Origin: Mesorhizobium loti R88b
GTDB lineage: Bacteria; Pseudomonadota; Alphaproteobacteria; Rhizobiales; Rhizobiaceae
NCBI RefSeq assembly: GCF_013170845.1
Contig: NZ_CP033367.1
Location: 4,713,001 to 4,777,000, forward strand
Direction: 5' to 3'
DNA length: 64,000 nucleotides
The notes below the pieces were generated by a model, which saw only the letters and a list, made by a program, of their open reading frames with translations, did not search any database and was not told where the DNA came from. A program made the position numbers and the translations under genes. Positions within the stretch are counted from its first letter, which is position 1. Each line of letters starts with the position of its first letter. Below are positions 18,797 through 27,528 of this stretch, one piece after another.

Positions 18797-20296
18797 TTAC
18801 TCGATGCCGAGCTTGGCCTTGACGAGGTCGTTGACGGCCTGCGGATTGGCCTTGCCGCCGGTCGCCTTCATCACCTGGCCGACGAACCAGCCAGCCATGG
18901 TCGGCTTGGCGCGCGCCTGTTCGACCTTGTCTGGATTGGCCGCGATCACCTCGTCGACCGCCTTCTCGATGGCGCCGGTGTCGGTGACCTGCTTCAAGCC
19001 ACGGCTTTCGACCAACTGGCGCGGATCGCCGCCTTCGTTCCAGACGATCTCGAACAGGTCCTTGGCGATCTTGCCTGAGATGGTGCCATCCTTGATCAGG
19101 TCGATGACCGCACCGAGCTGATCGGGCGAAACCGGAGCATTTTCAATGTCCTTGCCCGCCTTGTTCAGCTGTCCGAGCAGATCGTTGATGACCCAGTTGG
19201 CGGCAAGCTTGCCGTCACGTCCGGCGGCCACCTTCTCGAAATAGTCGGCAACCGACTTTTCCGACACCAGGATCGAAGCATCATAGGTCGAGAGACCCAG
19301 CGAGGAGATCAGCCGTGCCTTCTTGTCGTCGGGCAGTTCCGGCAGTCCTATGGCCAAAGCATCAACATAGGCCTGGTCGAATTCCAGCGGCAGAAGATCG
19401 GGATCGGGGAAATAGCGGTAGTCGTGCGCTTCTTCCTTCGAGCGCATCGAGCGCGTCTCGCCCTTGACGGCATCATACAACCGCGTTTCCTGGTCGATCT
19501 TGCCGCCATCCTCCAGGATGGCGATCTGGCGGCGCGCCTCATAGTCGATGGCCTGGCCGATGAAGCGGATCGAGTTCATGTTCTTGATCTCGCAGCGGGT
19601 GCCGAACTCGCCACCGGGCCGGCGGACCGAAACGTTGACGTCGGCGCGCAGCGAGCCTTCATCCATATTGCCGTCGCAGGTGCCGAGGTAGCGCATGATG
19701 GTGCGCAGCTTGGTGACATAGGCCTTGGCCTCATCCCCCGAACGCAGGTCAGGCTTGGAGACGATCTCCATCAGCGCCACGCCGGAGCGGTTGAGGTCGA
19801 CATACGACATGGTCGGATGCTGGTCGTGTATCGACTTGCCGGCATCCTGTTCCAGATGCAGCCGCTCGATGCCGACCTCGATATCCTCGAACTCGCCCTG
19901 CCGGTCCGGTCCGACCGAGACGATCACCGTGCCCTCGCCGACGATCGGCTGCTTGAACTGCGAGATCTGGTAGCCCTGCGGCAGGTCGGGATAAAAATAG
20001 TTCTTCCGGTCGAAAACCGACTTGTGGTTGATCTCAGCCTTCAGGCCGAGACCGGTGCGGATTGCCTGCTTGACGCATTCCTCGTTGATGACAGGCAGCA
20101 TGCCCGGCATGGCCGCATCGACCAGGCTGACATTGGCATTGGGGGCCGCACCGAAAGCGGTCGAGGCGCCGGAGAACAATTTTGCTTGCGAGATGACCTG
20201 CGCGTGCACTTCGAGACCGATGATGATTTCCCAGTCGCCGGTGGTGCCGGAGATCAGGCGTTTTGCGTCGGGCGTGCGGGTATCGATGAGGGTCAT
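18797..20296 (-). CDS. gatB: Aspartyl/glutamyl-tRNA(Asn/Gln) amidotransferase subunit B
   Basis: 499 residues. GatB activates misacylated Glu-tRNA(Gln) or Asp-tRNA(Asn) for amidation by ammonia delivered from GatA. Motifs: [73 protein letters not shown] and EIKNMNS; the YqeY-like tail (about 380-497) is complete. gatC and gatA are not in the window on either side of it. Confidence 0.97.
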   Translation of the reverse strand: MTLIDTRTPDAKRLISGTTGDWEIIIGLEVHAQVISQAKLFSGASTAFGAAPNANVSLVDAAMPGMLPVINEECVKQAIRTGLGLKAEINHKSVFDRKNYFYPDLPQGYQISQFKQPIVGEGTVIVSVGPDRQGEFEDIEVGIERLHLEQDAGKSIHDQHPTMSYVDLNRSGVALMEIVSKPDLRSGDEAKAYVTKLRTIMRYLGTCDGNMDEGSLRADVNVSVRRPGGEFGTRCEIKNMNSIRFIGQAIDYEARRQIAILEDGGKIDQETRLYDAVKGETRSMRSKEEAHDYRYFPDPDLLPLEFDQAYVDALAIGLPELPDDKKARLISSLGLSTYDASILVSEKSVADYFEKVAAGRDGKLAANWVINDLLGQLNKAGKDIENAPVSPDQLGAVIDLIKDGTISGKIAKDLFEIVWNEGGDPRQLVESRGLKQVTDTGAIEKAVDEVIAANPDKVEQARAKPTMAGWFVGQVMKATGGKANPQAVNDLVKAKLGIE

Positions 20297-20400
20297 GGTA
20301 GCCTGCGCTTCTTGCTCACGAATATTGCGATTTTCGCGAATTTGGGTGTTGGCACTTCGCTAGTGCAAACCGCCAAAAGAGACAAGCGCAAAGCCGCGGG

Positions 20401-20429
20401 CTGGCCTTTTCGGCCACTTTCGCCTATAG
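20401..20429 (+). promoter_or_regulatory. Candidate sigma-70 promoter of the sRNA
   Basis: CTGGCC (20401-20406) and CTATAG (20424-20429) are 17 bases apart, resembling the rhizobial CTTGAC-N17-CTATAT consensus with a weak -35. It predicts a start near 20436. Confidence 0.4.
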
Positions 20430-20435
20430 GATGCC

Positions 20436-20557
20436 CATCCCAATGGAGAGTGGATGTCCACTTACGCTCAGTCCCGGTAGGGCCCTGACCTCTTAGCGAG
20501 GCAGGGCAGAAAACCTGAAACCCCGTGCCGCGAAGCTTCGCGGCGGCGGCATTTTTT
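20436..20557 (+). ncRNA. Candidate small RNA with intrinsic terminator
   Basis: About 122 nucleotides between a promoter-like pair and a terminator. Visible structure: small hairpins GGATG/CATCC and GTGGA/TCCAC, then a strong stem GCCCTG-A-CCTC / GAGG-CAGGGC (about 20485-20512), an unpaired AGAAAACCTGAAACCCC linker, and a terminator at 20526-20557 (TGCCGC...GCGGCA around GAAGCTTC, followed by six T). No sensible ORF lies on this strand here. I do not recognise the RNA family; it could also be the leader of the downstream yjhX-type gene. Confidence 0.45.
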
Positions 20558-20595
20558 GTTTTCCCGGAAAAACTCTCCCATGGATATTTCGCGCA

Positions 20596-20698
20596 GCGCA
20601 TGACCCCGAAAATCGGAATCGATTTTCGGAAAGGATCATGCGCCAAGTGATAGGTGCCACAGCGTCCTTTGCGCGTCCAAGAGGACGCGCGGCGCTGT
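20596..20698. repeat. Two-palindrome interspersed element inserted in the yjhX start region
   Basis: Hairpin A (20596-20643) pairs GCGCATGA with TCATGCGC and CCGAAAATCG with CGATTTTCGG around GAAT. Hairpin B (20659-20698) pairs ACAGCG..GCGCGTCC with GGACGCGC..CGCTGT around AAGA. The ~103 bp layout of two palindromes is that of RIME/REP-type non-autonomous elements of rhizobia. Only one copy is in this window, so mobility is inferred from structure and from its position inside a gene. Confidence 0.75.
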
Positions 20699-20939
20699 GA
20701 GACAGCGCATCCTGCACCTGTTGGCGCAGGGCGGACGCATTGAAATCGAAAAGAACCAGAAAAAACGGATCGCCTCCGTCAAAAGCCTGACCCGCGACGG
20801 CTGGCACTATCCGGGCGTCGATCTCGACCTGTTTCGAAAGTTGAAACGCAAGAAGGCGGTTTCGTCGTCGGATGGCGGTCCCTACCGCATCACAAGGCGT
20901 GGGCTCGAACTCGTGCGCTCCGAACTGGACAACAGATAG
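20697..20939 (+). CDS. yjhX: YjhX-family protein, 5' end displaced by a palindromic element
   Basis: The 80 residues match the YjhX (UPF0386) family end to end from RQRILHLLAQGGRIE through YRITRRGLELVRSELDNR. Family members normally begin MDISRxEQRILHL. The expected start, ATG GAT ATT TCG CGC (MDISR), is present at 20580-20594, but a palindromic element follows and brings a TGA at 20601. Translation could restart at the GTG at 20697, whose GAGGA (20681-20685) lies inside the element. YjhX is described as a toxin-antitoxin-like protein in E. coli, but evidence is slim. It is either a rescued gene or a pseudogene. Confidence 0.7.
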   Translation: MRQRILHLLAQGGRIEIEKNQKKRIASVKSLTRDGWHYPGVDLDLFRKLKRKKAVSSSDGGPYRITRRGLELVRSELDNR

Positions 20940-20948
20940 ACTGTGGTT

Positions 20949-20974
20949 CCGCCGGTCGGCACTCCGGCCGGCGG
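20949..20974. terminator. Hairpin between convergent yjhX and CBS genes
   Basis: CCGCCGG-T-CGG and CCG-G-CCGGCGG form a near-perfect stem with a CACT loop, placed between two convergent stop codons. There is no clear T-run, so bidirectional termination is probable but unproven. Confidence 0.45.
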
Positions 20975-20987
20975 TTCCGTTCGCCGC

Positions 20988-21419
20988 TCAGGCAGTGGCG
21001 ATGTAGGCCCTGATCTCGTCGGCCTCACGCTCGACATCCTCGATACGGCGCTTGACCACGTCGCCGATGGAGACGATGCCGTCGAGCAGGCCGTCCTTTT
21101 CCACTGGCAGATGGCGGAAGCGGCCCCTGGTCATGATTTCCATGACCTCGTTGACGGTGTGGTTCTCATTGCAGATTTTCACCTTCGGCGTCATTGCCGA
21201 ACGCACCGCGATATCGAGTGCCGCGCCACCTTCCTTGGCGACGACCCGCACGATGTCGCGCTCGGACAGGATGCCGACGATCTTGCGATCGCCATTGGTG
21301 ATGACCAGCGCACCGATCTTGTGTTCGGCCAGGATGCGGATGGCTTCGCTGAGCTTTTCGTTCGGCCCGAGCGTCATCACGTCGTGGCCTTTTCTCTCGA
21401 GAATTGCCTTAACAGTCAT
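20988..21419 (-). CDS. CBS domain protein (tandem CBS pair)
   Basis: 143 residues forming one Bateman module: first CBS motif about 8-62 (SEAIRILAEHKIGALVITNGDRKIVGILSERDIVR), second about 72-128 (VNEVMEIMTRGRFRHLPVEKDGLLDGIVSIGDVVKRRI). Such stand-alone pairs bind adenosine nucleotides and sense energy status; the partner is unknown. GGAGGAGG precedes the ATG. It follows the rhomboid gene on the same strand. Confidence 0.95.
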   Translation of the reverse strand: MTVKAILERKGHDVMTLGPNEKLSEAIRILAEHKIGALVITNGDRKIVGILSERDIVRVVAKEGGAALDIAVRSAMTPKVKICNENHTVNEVMEIMTRGRFRHLPVEKDGLLDGIVSIGDVVKRRIEDVEREADEIRAYIATA

Positions 21420-21506
21420 GGCTTCCTCCTCCGCTTTGCTTTCCGGTCCCCTGCCCAGACCGGCTTCACATAAGAGTGAACATCGTGCGCCGTGATCGGT
21501 TGCATT

Positions 21507-22265
21507 TCAAGTGCGGCGGTCGGTGCTCTCCCATTCGGCCGGCTGCCATCGCCGATCGAACCAGCGTAGGCCGAAGAAGCCGGCGACAAAGCCGCCAATG
21601 TGGGCCTCCCAAGCGATCTGGCCGTCCACTCCTGGGGCAAAGCCGAGGAGGCCGGTGGCGAGGTTGATGATCATCCACACAGCGAGGAAGATCACGACAC
21701 CGCGCAAGCGCAAGACGATGGCGATCGGCAGCACCGGGCCGGCGAAGGCCGCCTTGCCGGCCGAACGGTCGGTGCGGAAACCGAAACGCGCCGCGGCACC
21801 CATCATGCCCGATATTGCGCCGGAAGCGCCGACCAGCGGCGCTTCACCGTATGGGTGCATGGCCCAGAAGAGCACCACTGAGGCCAGTCCGGTGGCCGCG
21901 AAGAACAGCGCGAACCAGAGCGCGCCAAGGCGATTGGCAAGTGGCGACCCAAAGGCGGCCAGCCAGACCATATTGATGGCGATGTGGGCAAAACCGCCAT
22001 GCATGAAGGCGTAAGTGAAGGGGCGCGTGAACAGGAACCAGTCGAAGCCGTATTGACCGGTATAGAGGACAGGGATGAAGGCTCCGTCGTAGAGCAGCGT
22101 CATCTGCTGGGCGTCGTTGAGCACATATCGCTGCAGCAGGAAGACGGCCGCGCAAATGCCGATCACCGCCAGCACGATGGGCGGCAGATTGAACACCGGC
22201 TCGCGCCGGGGCTCCGGTGTCGGTTCGGTGGATTCGGTTTCCGAAGGGCTTACCGGTTCACTCAT
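21507..22265 (-). CDS. Rhomboid family intramembrane serine protease
   Basis: 252 residues from the ATG at 22265 (an ATG six bases upstream is possible). Cytoplasmic Pro/Glu-rich N-terminus, then about six membrane segments. Catalytic S148 lies in GASGAISG and H222 in AHIGGFVAGF; NMVWLAAFGSPLANRLG is the family loop. It would cleave transmembrane substrates within the inner membrane. Substrate unknown. Confidence 0.92.
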   Translation of the reverse strand: MSEPVSPSETESTEPTPEPRREPVFNLPPIVLAVIGICAAVFLLQRYVLNDAQQMTLLYDGAFIPVLYTGQYGFDWFLFTRPFTYAFMHGGFAHIAINMVWLAAFGSPLANRLGALWFALFFAATGLASVVLFWAMHPYGEAPLVGASGAISGMMGAAARFGFRTDRSAGKAAFAGPVLPIAIVLRLRGVVIFLAVWMIINLATGLLGFAPGVDGQIAWEAHIGGFVAGFFGLRWFDRRWQPAEWESTDRRT

Positions 22266-22483
22266 GCGCATCTGGTCCAGGGATTCGATGCGCGAGCTTT
22301 AGAGCAAGGATGCTCGGGTTGGAACAATTCTGTTTCTCGAACGGCAAACGCGCCGTACGGCGTCGCCGGCATTTGCTATGAAACGAAAGGAAACGAAGCG
22401 GAATTGCTCCGGGATTTGAAAAACTCGCAACGCGCGTTCTCGGAAGCGACGAGCCGCCTCCCTACAATGCCGCGCCATACCGG

Positions 22484-24076
22484 GTGAGAAAGACGGCCAA
22501 AACTCGCCGCCCCAAGCGCAATGCCATAACCCGAAGCTCACGCATCTTGCCCTCAGCAAATTCAGCCATCGCCGTCTCCGTCAACGGCATCGAGAAATCC
22601 TTCGGACCGACACGCGCGCTCGCCGGCGCCGATCTTGCCGTGGCAGCCGGAGAGGTCGTGGCGCTGATGGGCGCCAATGGCGCCGGGAAGTCGACCTTGG
22701 TGAAGATCCTTTCGGGCTCGTACACGCCCGACACGGGCACCATCACGCTGGGCGGCAACGCCGTCACCTTCGCCTCGCCCAGCGCCGCCAAGGCCGCCGG
22801 CATCGCGACGGTGCACCAGGCGACCGACCAGGCGGGTGCCGCCGGATTGACGGTTGCCGAAAACCTCCTGCTTGACGAGCTTTGTGGCCGCACGGGACGT
22901 TTCCTCGTGTCGGCGGCATCGATCCGCCGGCGGGCGCGCGCGATCGCCGCGCTGATCGACCTCGATCTGCCGCTCGACCGCGACTTCATCGATTTGCGCC
23001 CGGCGGAACGCCAGTTGATCGCCATCGCCCGCGCCGTCGCAGCCAAGGCCTCGGTGCTTATCCTCGACGAGCCGACGTCGAGCCTGTCGACCACGGAAGC
23101 CGAGCGGCTGTTCGCCATCATCCGCCGGCTGCGCGCCAGCGGCATGGCAATCCTCTATATCTCGCACAGGCTTGGCGACCTTGCGGCAATCGCCGATCGT
23201 GCCGTTGTCATGCGCGGCGGCCGCATCGTTGGTGCCTTTGCCAGGCCGATCGATTTCCCAGCGGCTGTCGCGGCCATGATCGGCCGGACACTGGAAGCCG
23301 CCATGCATGACGGCAAGACATCAGCCGCCCCGATCATCGCCTCCATTAGGCGCGCGCGGCTGGTTGCCGGAGCGCCCCCCTTCGATCTCGACCTGCGCTC
23401 CGGCGAGGTTGTCGCCATCACCGGCACGCTCGGATCGGGCAAGAGCCGGTTGCTGCGCGCGCTTTTTGGGCTCGAAACGCTGGCGCAAGGCGGCGTCATA
23501 CTCGATGGGAAGCCCTGGCTTTCGAGCGGGCCGGCACAGTCGATCGAAAGCGGTGTCTTTATGGTCGCCGAGGATCGCTGGCAATCTTCGCTGCTGCCAC
23601 CGGAAGTTCCCGGCGCCTCGATCGCCGGCACGATCGCCTTGCCGCATCTCAGACGCTGGTTTCCGGGCGGTCTGCTCAGAACCCGGCGCGAGCGCAAGGT
23701 GGCCACGGAGGCGATCTCGCGGCTCGGCATCAAGGCCCGCGGACCCGACGACACGCTCGACGAGCTTTCCGGCGGCAACCAGCAAAAGGTCGTGCTCGCT
23801 CGATGGCAGGCCGCGCCTTGCCGGCTGCTGCTGCTGGACGAACCGTTCCAGGGCGTCGACGTCGGCGCGCGCGCCGATCTGATCGCCGCCATCCGCAACA
23901 GCCAAGGCGGCTCCGCCACGCTGATCGCGACCAGCGACACAGAAGAGGCGCTGGAGGTTGCAGACCGCATCCTCGTTATGCGCAATCACTCACTTCATGA
24001 GGCCGGAGACGGCCATGGCTCGCTGACCGACCAGATCGGCAAGGTCGAGAGCGACAAGGCCGGAGACCACCGATGA
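22484..24076 (+). CDS. Sugar-type ABC transporter ATP-binding protein (tandem ATPase)
   Basis: 530 residues, two fused nucleotide-binding domains as in RbsA/XylG. Domain 1: Walker A GANGAGKST, Walker B VLILDEPTSSLS, but the signature is the atypical LRPAERQ. Domain 2: Walker A-like GTLGSGKSR, signature LSGGNQQK, LLLLDEPFQGVDVGAR. In RbsA the second Walker A is normally degenerate; here it keeps GKS. The GTG start at 22484 is uncertain; homology begins near residue 30 (IAVSVNGIEKSFG) and a TTG at 22547 is an alternative. The stop overlaps the permease start by four bases. Confidence 0.92.
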   Translation: MRKTAKTRRPKRNAITRSSRILPSANSAIAVSVNGIEKSFGPTRALAGADLAVAAGEVVALMGANGAGKSTLVKILSGSYTPDTGTITLGGNAVTFASPSAAKAAGIATVHQATDQAGAAGLTVAENLLLDELCGRTGRFLVSAASIRRRARAIAALIDLDLPLDRDFIDLRPAERQLIAIARAVAAKASVLILDEPTSSLSTTEAERLFAIIRRLRASGMAILYISHRLGDLAAIADRAVVMRGGRIVGAFARPIDFPAAVAAMIGRTLEAAMHDGKTSAAPIIASIRRARLVAGAPPFDLDLRSGEVVAITGTLGSGKSRLLRALFGLETLAQGGVILDGKPWLSSGPAQSIESGVFMVAEDRWQSSLLPPEVPGASIAGTIALPHLRRWFPGGLLRTRRERKVATEAISRLGIKARGPDDTLDELSGGNQQKVVLARWQAAPCRLLLLDEPFQGVDVGARADLIAAIRNSQGGSATLIATSDTEEALEVADRILVMRNHSLHEAGDGHGSLTDQIGKVESDKAGDHR

Positions 24077-25089
24077 CCTATCCGACAACGGCACAGCCGA
24101 CCGCCTCGCGCACATCGCTTGTCCGCGAAACCCGCCGCTATGCCCTCTTCGTACTGCTGGCGCTGATGGTGGTCGGGTTCTGGTACGCGCAGCCTGCCTT
24201 CATCCGCTCGGCCAATTTGTTCTCGATCCTGCAGGCGGTTTCGGTGGTGGCGATTCTCGGCGTCGGCGTGTCGATCACCATGGCGGCCAACGGCTTCGAT
24301 CTGTCGGTCGGCAGCATCGCCGCTTCGTCGGTGATGGCGGCCAGCTACGCCATGGTCGTGTGGCAGCTGGACGCGGCTGAGACCATGGTTCTGGTCTTGG
24401 CGATGGGTGCCTTTATCGGCCTCGTCAACGGGCTGCTGATTGTCCGCGTCGGCGTGCCCGATCTTCTCGCCACGCTGGCGACCATGTTCCTGCTCGCCGG
24501 CCTGCAACTGATCCCGACGGGTGGCCGCTCGATCACCGCCGGCATGGTGCTTCCCGACGGCACATCGGCCCTTGGCGCCTACGATCCGGCGTTCCTGATC
24601 CTTGGCCGGTCGCGGCTTTTCGACACGATTCCCCTGTCTGTCGTGGTGATGGCAGTGGTCGCCGTGCTGGCGTGGTTCCTGATGGAGCGCACGCGCTGGG
24701 GCCGTGTCTTCTACGCGATCGGCGGCAACGAAACGGCCGCGCATCTTGCCGGTGCGCCAACCAAGAGATACCGGCTCTGGGCCTACATCCTGTCAGGCAC
24801 GCTTGCGTCGCTGGGAGGGCTGATCGTAGCCTCGCGTGTCGGCCGTGGCGACGTTTCGGCGGGCAATTCGCTGCTGCTCGATGCCGTGGCAGCCTCGCTG
24901 ATCGGCTATGCCGTGCTCGACAAGCGCCGCCCGCATGTGATCGGCACGGTGGTCGGCGCCATCTTCGTCGGCGTGCTCCTCAACGGCCTCACCATGCTGA
25001 ACGCACCCTATTACACGCAGGATTTCGTCAAGGGCGTCGTGCTGGTTGGCGCGCTGGCGCTGACCTTCGGCCTGGGAAAGAAGCGGTAA
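24073..25089 (+). CDS. Sugar-type ABC transporter permease (RbsC-like)
   Basis: 338 residues with eight to ten membrane segments. Family marks: ANGFDLSVGSIAA, NGLLIVRVGVPDLLATLATM, GGNETAAHLAGAPTKRYRLWAYILSG and a C-terminal FVKGVVLVGALALTFG. Forms the membrane channel with the preceding ATPase; a homodimer is usual in this family. Translationally coupled to the ATPase (ATGA overlap). Confidence 0.94.
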   Translation: MTYPTTAQPTASRTSLVRETRRYALFVLLALMVVGFWYAQPAFIRSANLFSILQAVSVVAILGVGVSITMAANGFDLSVGSIAASSVMAASYAMVVWQLDAAETMVLVLAMGAFIGLVNGLLIVRVGVPDLLATLATMFLLAGLQLIPTGGRSITAGMVLPDGTSALGAYDPAFLILGRSRLFDTIPLSVVVMAVVAVLAWFLMERTRWGRVFYAIGGNETAAHLAGAPTKRYRLWAYILSGTLASLGGLIVASRVGRGDVSAGNSLLLDAVAASLIGYAVLDKRRPHVIGTVVGAIFVGVLLNGLTMLNAPYYTQDFVKGVVLVGALALTFGLGKKR

Positions 25090-25109
25090 CCCAACCTCCA
25101 ACCGACATC

Positions 25110-25140
25110 TCCTCTCCCTCGCGGCAAACGAGGGAGAGGA
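25110..25140. terminator. Perfect hairpin between convergent ABC genes
   Basis: TCCTCTCCCTCG and CGAGGGAGAGGA are 12 bp perfect arms with a seven-base loop, lying between the permease stop and the convergent binding-protein stop. It has no T-run on either strand, so it could instead be a remnant of a rhizobial intergenic palindromic repeat. Confidence 0.5.
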
Positions 25141-25149
25141 AAAGAAAAG

Positions 25150-26193
25150 TCAGTTGGACGGGATCCAGCTGGCCGCCGCCGCATCGCTCTGGCCGAAGGC
25201 TGGAAGCTTGGCGTCGAGATCCTCGACTGTCTTGATGCCATTCTTGCGCAGTTCTTCCTGTGTCAGCAGCACCGGCTTGACGATGATGTTGTGACCGGGA
25301 TCCTCGCCGGCGATCAGCTTGGCCGCCGCACGCACCGAAACCGCGCCGACGACGGCCGGATTGGTGGCCGCGGTGGCGACCCACGGGCTTCCTTCCGCGG
25401 TGATCTCGGTGATGTCGGCGGTCGACACGTCGGCCGAATAGATCTTCACCTTCTTCGAGATGCCGAGTTCGTCAGTGGCAAGCTTCACGCCACGCGCGAA
25501 CTCGTCATAGGGGGCAAAGACGACCGAGATGTCTGGGTTGGCCTGGAATGCCGCCTTGGTCTGGTCGGCGGTCGATACGGCGGTCGTGTCGTTGACCGTC
25601 CCCCAGCGCGCTTTCTCGACGATGCCGGGATTGGCCTTCCTGGTCTCGTCCCAGATTTCGTTGCGGCGGTCGAGCGGCGCAAAGCCGGCGACATAGACAT
25701 AACCTACCTGGAACGAGGTGCCATTGTCCTTGAGCGCCTGGCCGAGCGACGCCTTGGCAAGGTCGTGATCGGACTGTTCGACTTGCGGGATCTTCGGATT
25801 GTCGAGATTGACGTCGAAGGCGACGACCTTGATGCCGGCATCGAGCGCCTTCTGCGCGACGTCCTTCAGCGCCTCGGGCTGCCCATGGTCGATGATGATG
25901 GCCTGGACACCGAGATTGATCGCCTGGTCGATCTGGTCGCGCTGCGCAGCGGCATCCTGCCGGCCGGAAAAGATCTGTAGGTCGATGTCGAGCGCTTTGG
26001 CCTGTTTCGTCGCGCCGGCCTGATAGGCTTGAAAGAAGTCGCCGGCCGAGATGAAGGTGACAAGCGCCACTTTCACGCCGCCCTTGTCGAAAGGAGCGGG
26101 AGCGCCCGCAATTCCGGCAGCATGAGCGGCGCCGATTGGAATTGCACTGGCGAGCAGACCGGCGGTGATCAGTCCAAGGATAGAAGTCTTCAT
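25150..26193 (-). CDS. Periplasmic sugar-binding protein of the ABC importer
   Basis: 347 residues. Signal peptide with cleavage after AHA-A (about residue 25); then a type I periplasmic-binding fold (Peripla_BP_4): VALVTFISAGDFFQAYQAGATKQAK, ALKDVAQKALDAGIKVVAFDVNLDN, and ISVVFAPYDEFARGVKLA. It belongs to the RbsB-like class. It is encoded convergently to the ATPase and permease rather than in their operon, so the importer is expressed from two transcripts. The ligand is not clear from sequence; no catabolic genes are adjacent. Confidence 0.92.
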   Translation of the reverse strand: MKTSILGLITAGLLASAIPIGAAHAAGIAGAPAPFDKGGVKVALVTFISAGDFFQAYQAGATKQAKALDIDLQIFSGRQDAAAQRDQIDQAINLGVQAIIIDHGQPEALKDVAQKALDAGIKVVAFDVNLDNPKIPQVEQSDHDLAKASLGQALKDNGTSFQVGYVYVAGFAPLDRRNEIWDETRKANPGIVEKARWGTVNDTTAVSTADQTKAAFQANPDISVVFAPYDEFARGVKLATDELGISKKVKIYSADVSTADITEITAEGSPWVATAATNPAVVGAVSVRAAAKLIAGEDPGHNIIVKPVLLTQEELRKNGIKTVEDLDAKLPAFGQSDAAAASWIPSN

Positions 26194-26776
26194 GAAGGTT
26201 TCCCCAGGGAATTACGCTGACGAGACACGTCTCCGGACTGCGGGATCGCCGCCGTCGCGCCTCAAGAAGCGAATTCACGAAGGGTACAGCGGCAACAGAA
26301 CCGCTCGGAACGCAGATTTTTCTCTTTCGCGGTGCGTGATTGGCAAATGTTGCTGCCGCCTGTCGCACAGCGCGGGGATCAGGCTATGCCGGCACCATTG
26401 ATCATCGGACCGCCGCAGATGCTGCGAAGGGCGAAAATCATGCCCACCGTTAACCGCGAATCATGCGGCGCGAATCAAAAAAGAAGCCGTTCAAGGTTTC
26501 CCTTGAACGGCCGGTCGAGCCCCCTGCTCCCCTAAAACTCTTGACTGAAGTGCTGCCGATCGTCGCGAAACGACCGCTTCTGGAGTGGTTTTGGTGTGCC
26601 ACAGGGCCTGCTTCGGCGCAACGTAAACCAGTTGTTAACCTTAACGGCCCCGACCCGTGAACAAGTGTTAACGACGCTGGCACGCTTCCTGCTCTGCAAC
26701 GCATGTAAGTCATCGGAGGGCGCCCTTCTGTTCACCGATGGGACATCAGACGACAGAATGCGCGGAGCAGCATATT
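26194..26776. other. Intergenic region with an orphan minus-strand terminator
   Basis: No convincing protein gene in these ~580 bases. It holds the promoter of the binding-protein gene (toward lower coordinates), the promoter of the PAS_5 gene, and the hairpin at 26477-26511. A minus-strand frame of 87 codons at 26450-26713 runs through the hairpin and looks non-coding. Confidence 0.4.
26477..26511 (-). terminator. Intrinsic terminator without an obvious gene
   Basis: GCCGTTCAAG and CTTGAACGGC (26486-26511) are perfect 10 bp arms with a six-base loop. Read on the minus strand the stem is followed by TTCTTTTTTG, the signature of an intrinsic terminator. No coding sequence ends just before it, so the transcript it ends may be a small RNA from about 26740 down to 26480. 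Confidence 0.65.
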
Positions 26777-27409
26777 ATGAACCAAAACGGATCGATCACG
26801 CTGTTCCACTATTGGAACCGCCTGCGTGACGGACGCCCTGCTCCGAAGCGTTCGGAAGTCGAGCCGGCCGACATCAAGTCGCTGCTGGCTGATACATTCA
26901 TCCTGGAAAAGGACACGCGCGGGCAACCCGTGTTCCGTCTGGCCGGCACCAGGCTCTGCGCCTGCTATGGCCGCGAACTCAAGGGGTTCTCGTTCCCGTC
27001 GCTGTGGCGCGAGAAGGATCAGCGCCTGGTCTCCAGGCTGATTCATGGTGTCTTCGACCAGAAATCGGTCGTGCTGATCAATTTCGAGGGCTTCAGCCGC
27101 AACGGCCGCTCCAACAAGTTCGAACTGCTTGCCTTGCCGCTTGACGGCGGCGTCGAAAATCCGCGCTGCCTCGGCGTGATCAGCGCGGCAGAGAAGCCGT
27201 TCTGGCTGGGCGCCGACCCGATCACGGACGCAATGATCGATTCGATCCGTGTCATCGATCCGGAGAAGGAACTCCTCAACAACCGTCCGGCGATCAACGT
27301 TCCCTCGCTTGTTCCAGCCGAGCTCGAGGCGCCCGAAACGATCTCGGCGCTTGGCCGGGCGCGCCGCATCCGCCACCTCGTCGTTTTCGACGGCGGGCGC
27401 GAGGAATAG
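26777..27409 (+). CDS. PAS_5 family (PF07310-type) PAS domain protein
   Basis: 210 residues from MNQNGSITLFHYWNRLRDGR, with GGAG about 12 bases upstream; a longer frame from 26738 exists. The block ADIKSLLADTFILEKDTRGQPVFRLAGTRLCACYGRELKGFSF is the hallmark of this short alphaproteobacterial PAS family. A C-terminal disordered tail follows at about 170. No output domain is present, so it may act through a partner. In Caulobacter, family members antagonise motility or polarity proteins; transfer of that function is speculative. Confidence 0.88.
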   Translation: MNQNGSITLFHYWNRLRDGRPAPKRSEVEPADIKSLLADTFILEKDTRGQPVFRLAGTRLCACYGRELKGFSFPSLWREKDQRLVSRLIHGVFDQKSVVLINFEGFSRNGRSNKFELLALPLDGGVENPRCLGVISAAEKPFWLGADPITDAMIDSIRVIDPEKELLNNRPAINVPSLVPAELEAPETISALGRARRIRHLVVFDGGREE

Positions 27410-27528
27410 TTGATGATCCCATGGTCTTGCGGGCTCGTTTTTTCCCTTTGTTAACCCGCTTTGTTGTACCTCTTTGATGAAGTCCTTCGCATTGACGCGC
27501 GGGAATGCCAAACGGGGTGTAGGCAGTC

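Noticed and set aside
20293-20646. 117-codon minus-strand frame upstream of gatB
   Set aside because: It overlaps a candidate sRNA and a palindromic element; sequence is not protein-like.
22351-22362. CGCCGTACGGCG palindrome ahead of the ABC operon as an operator
   Set aside because: Too short and GC-rich to stand out in this genome without conservation data.
26450-26713. 87-codon minus-strand frame between the ABC genes and the PAS_5 gene
   Set aside because: It runs straight through a perfect terminator hairpin, has no ribosome binding site, and no recognisable features.
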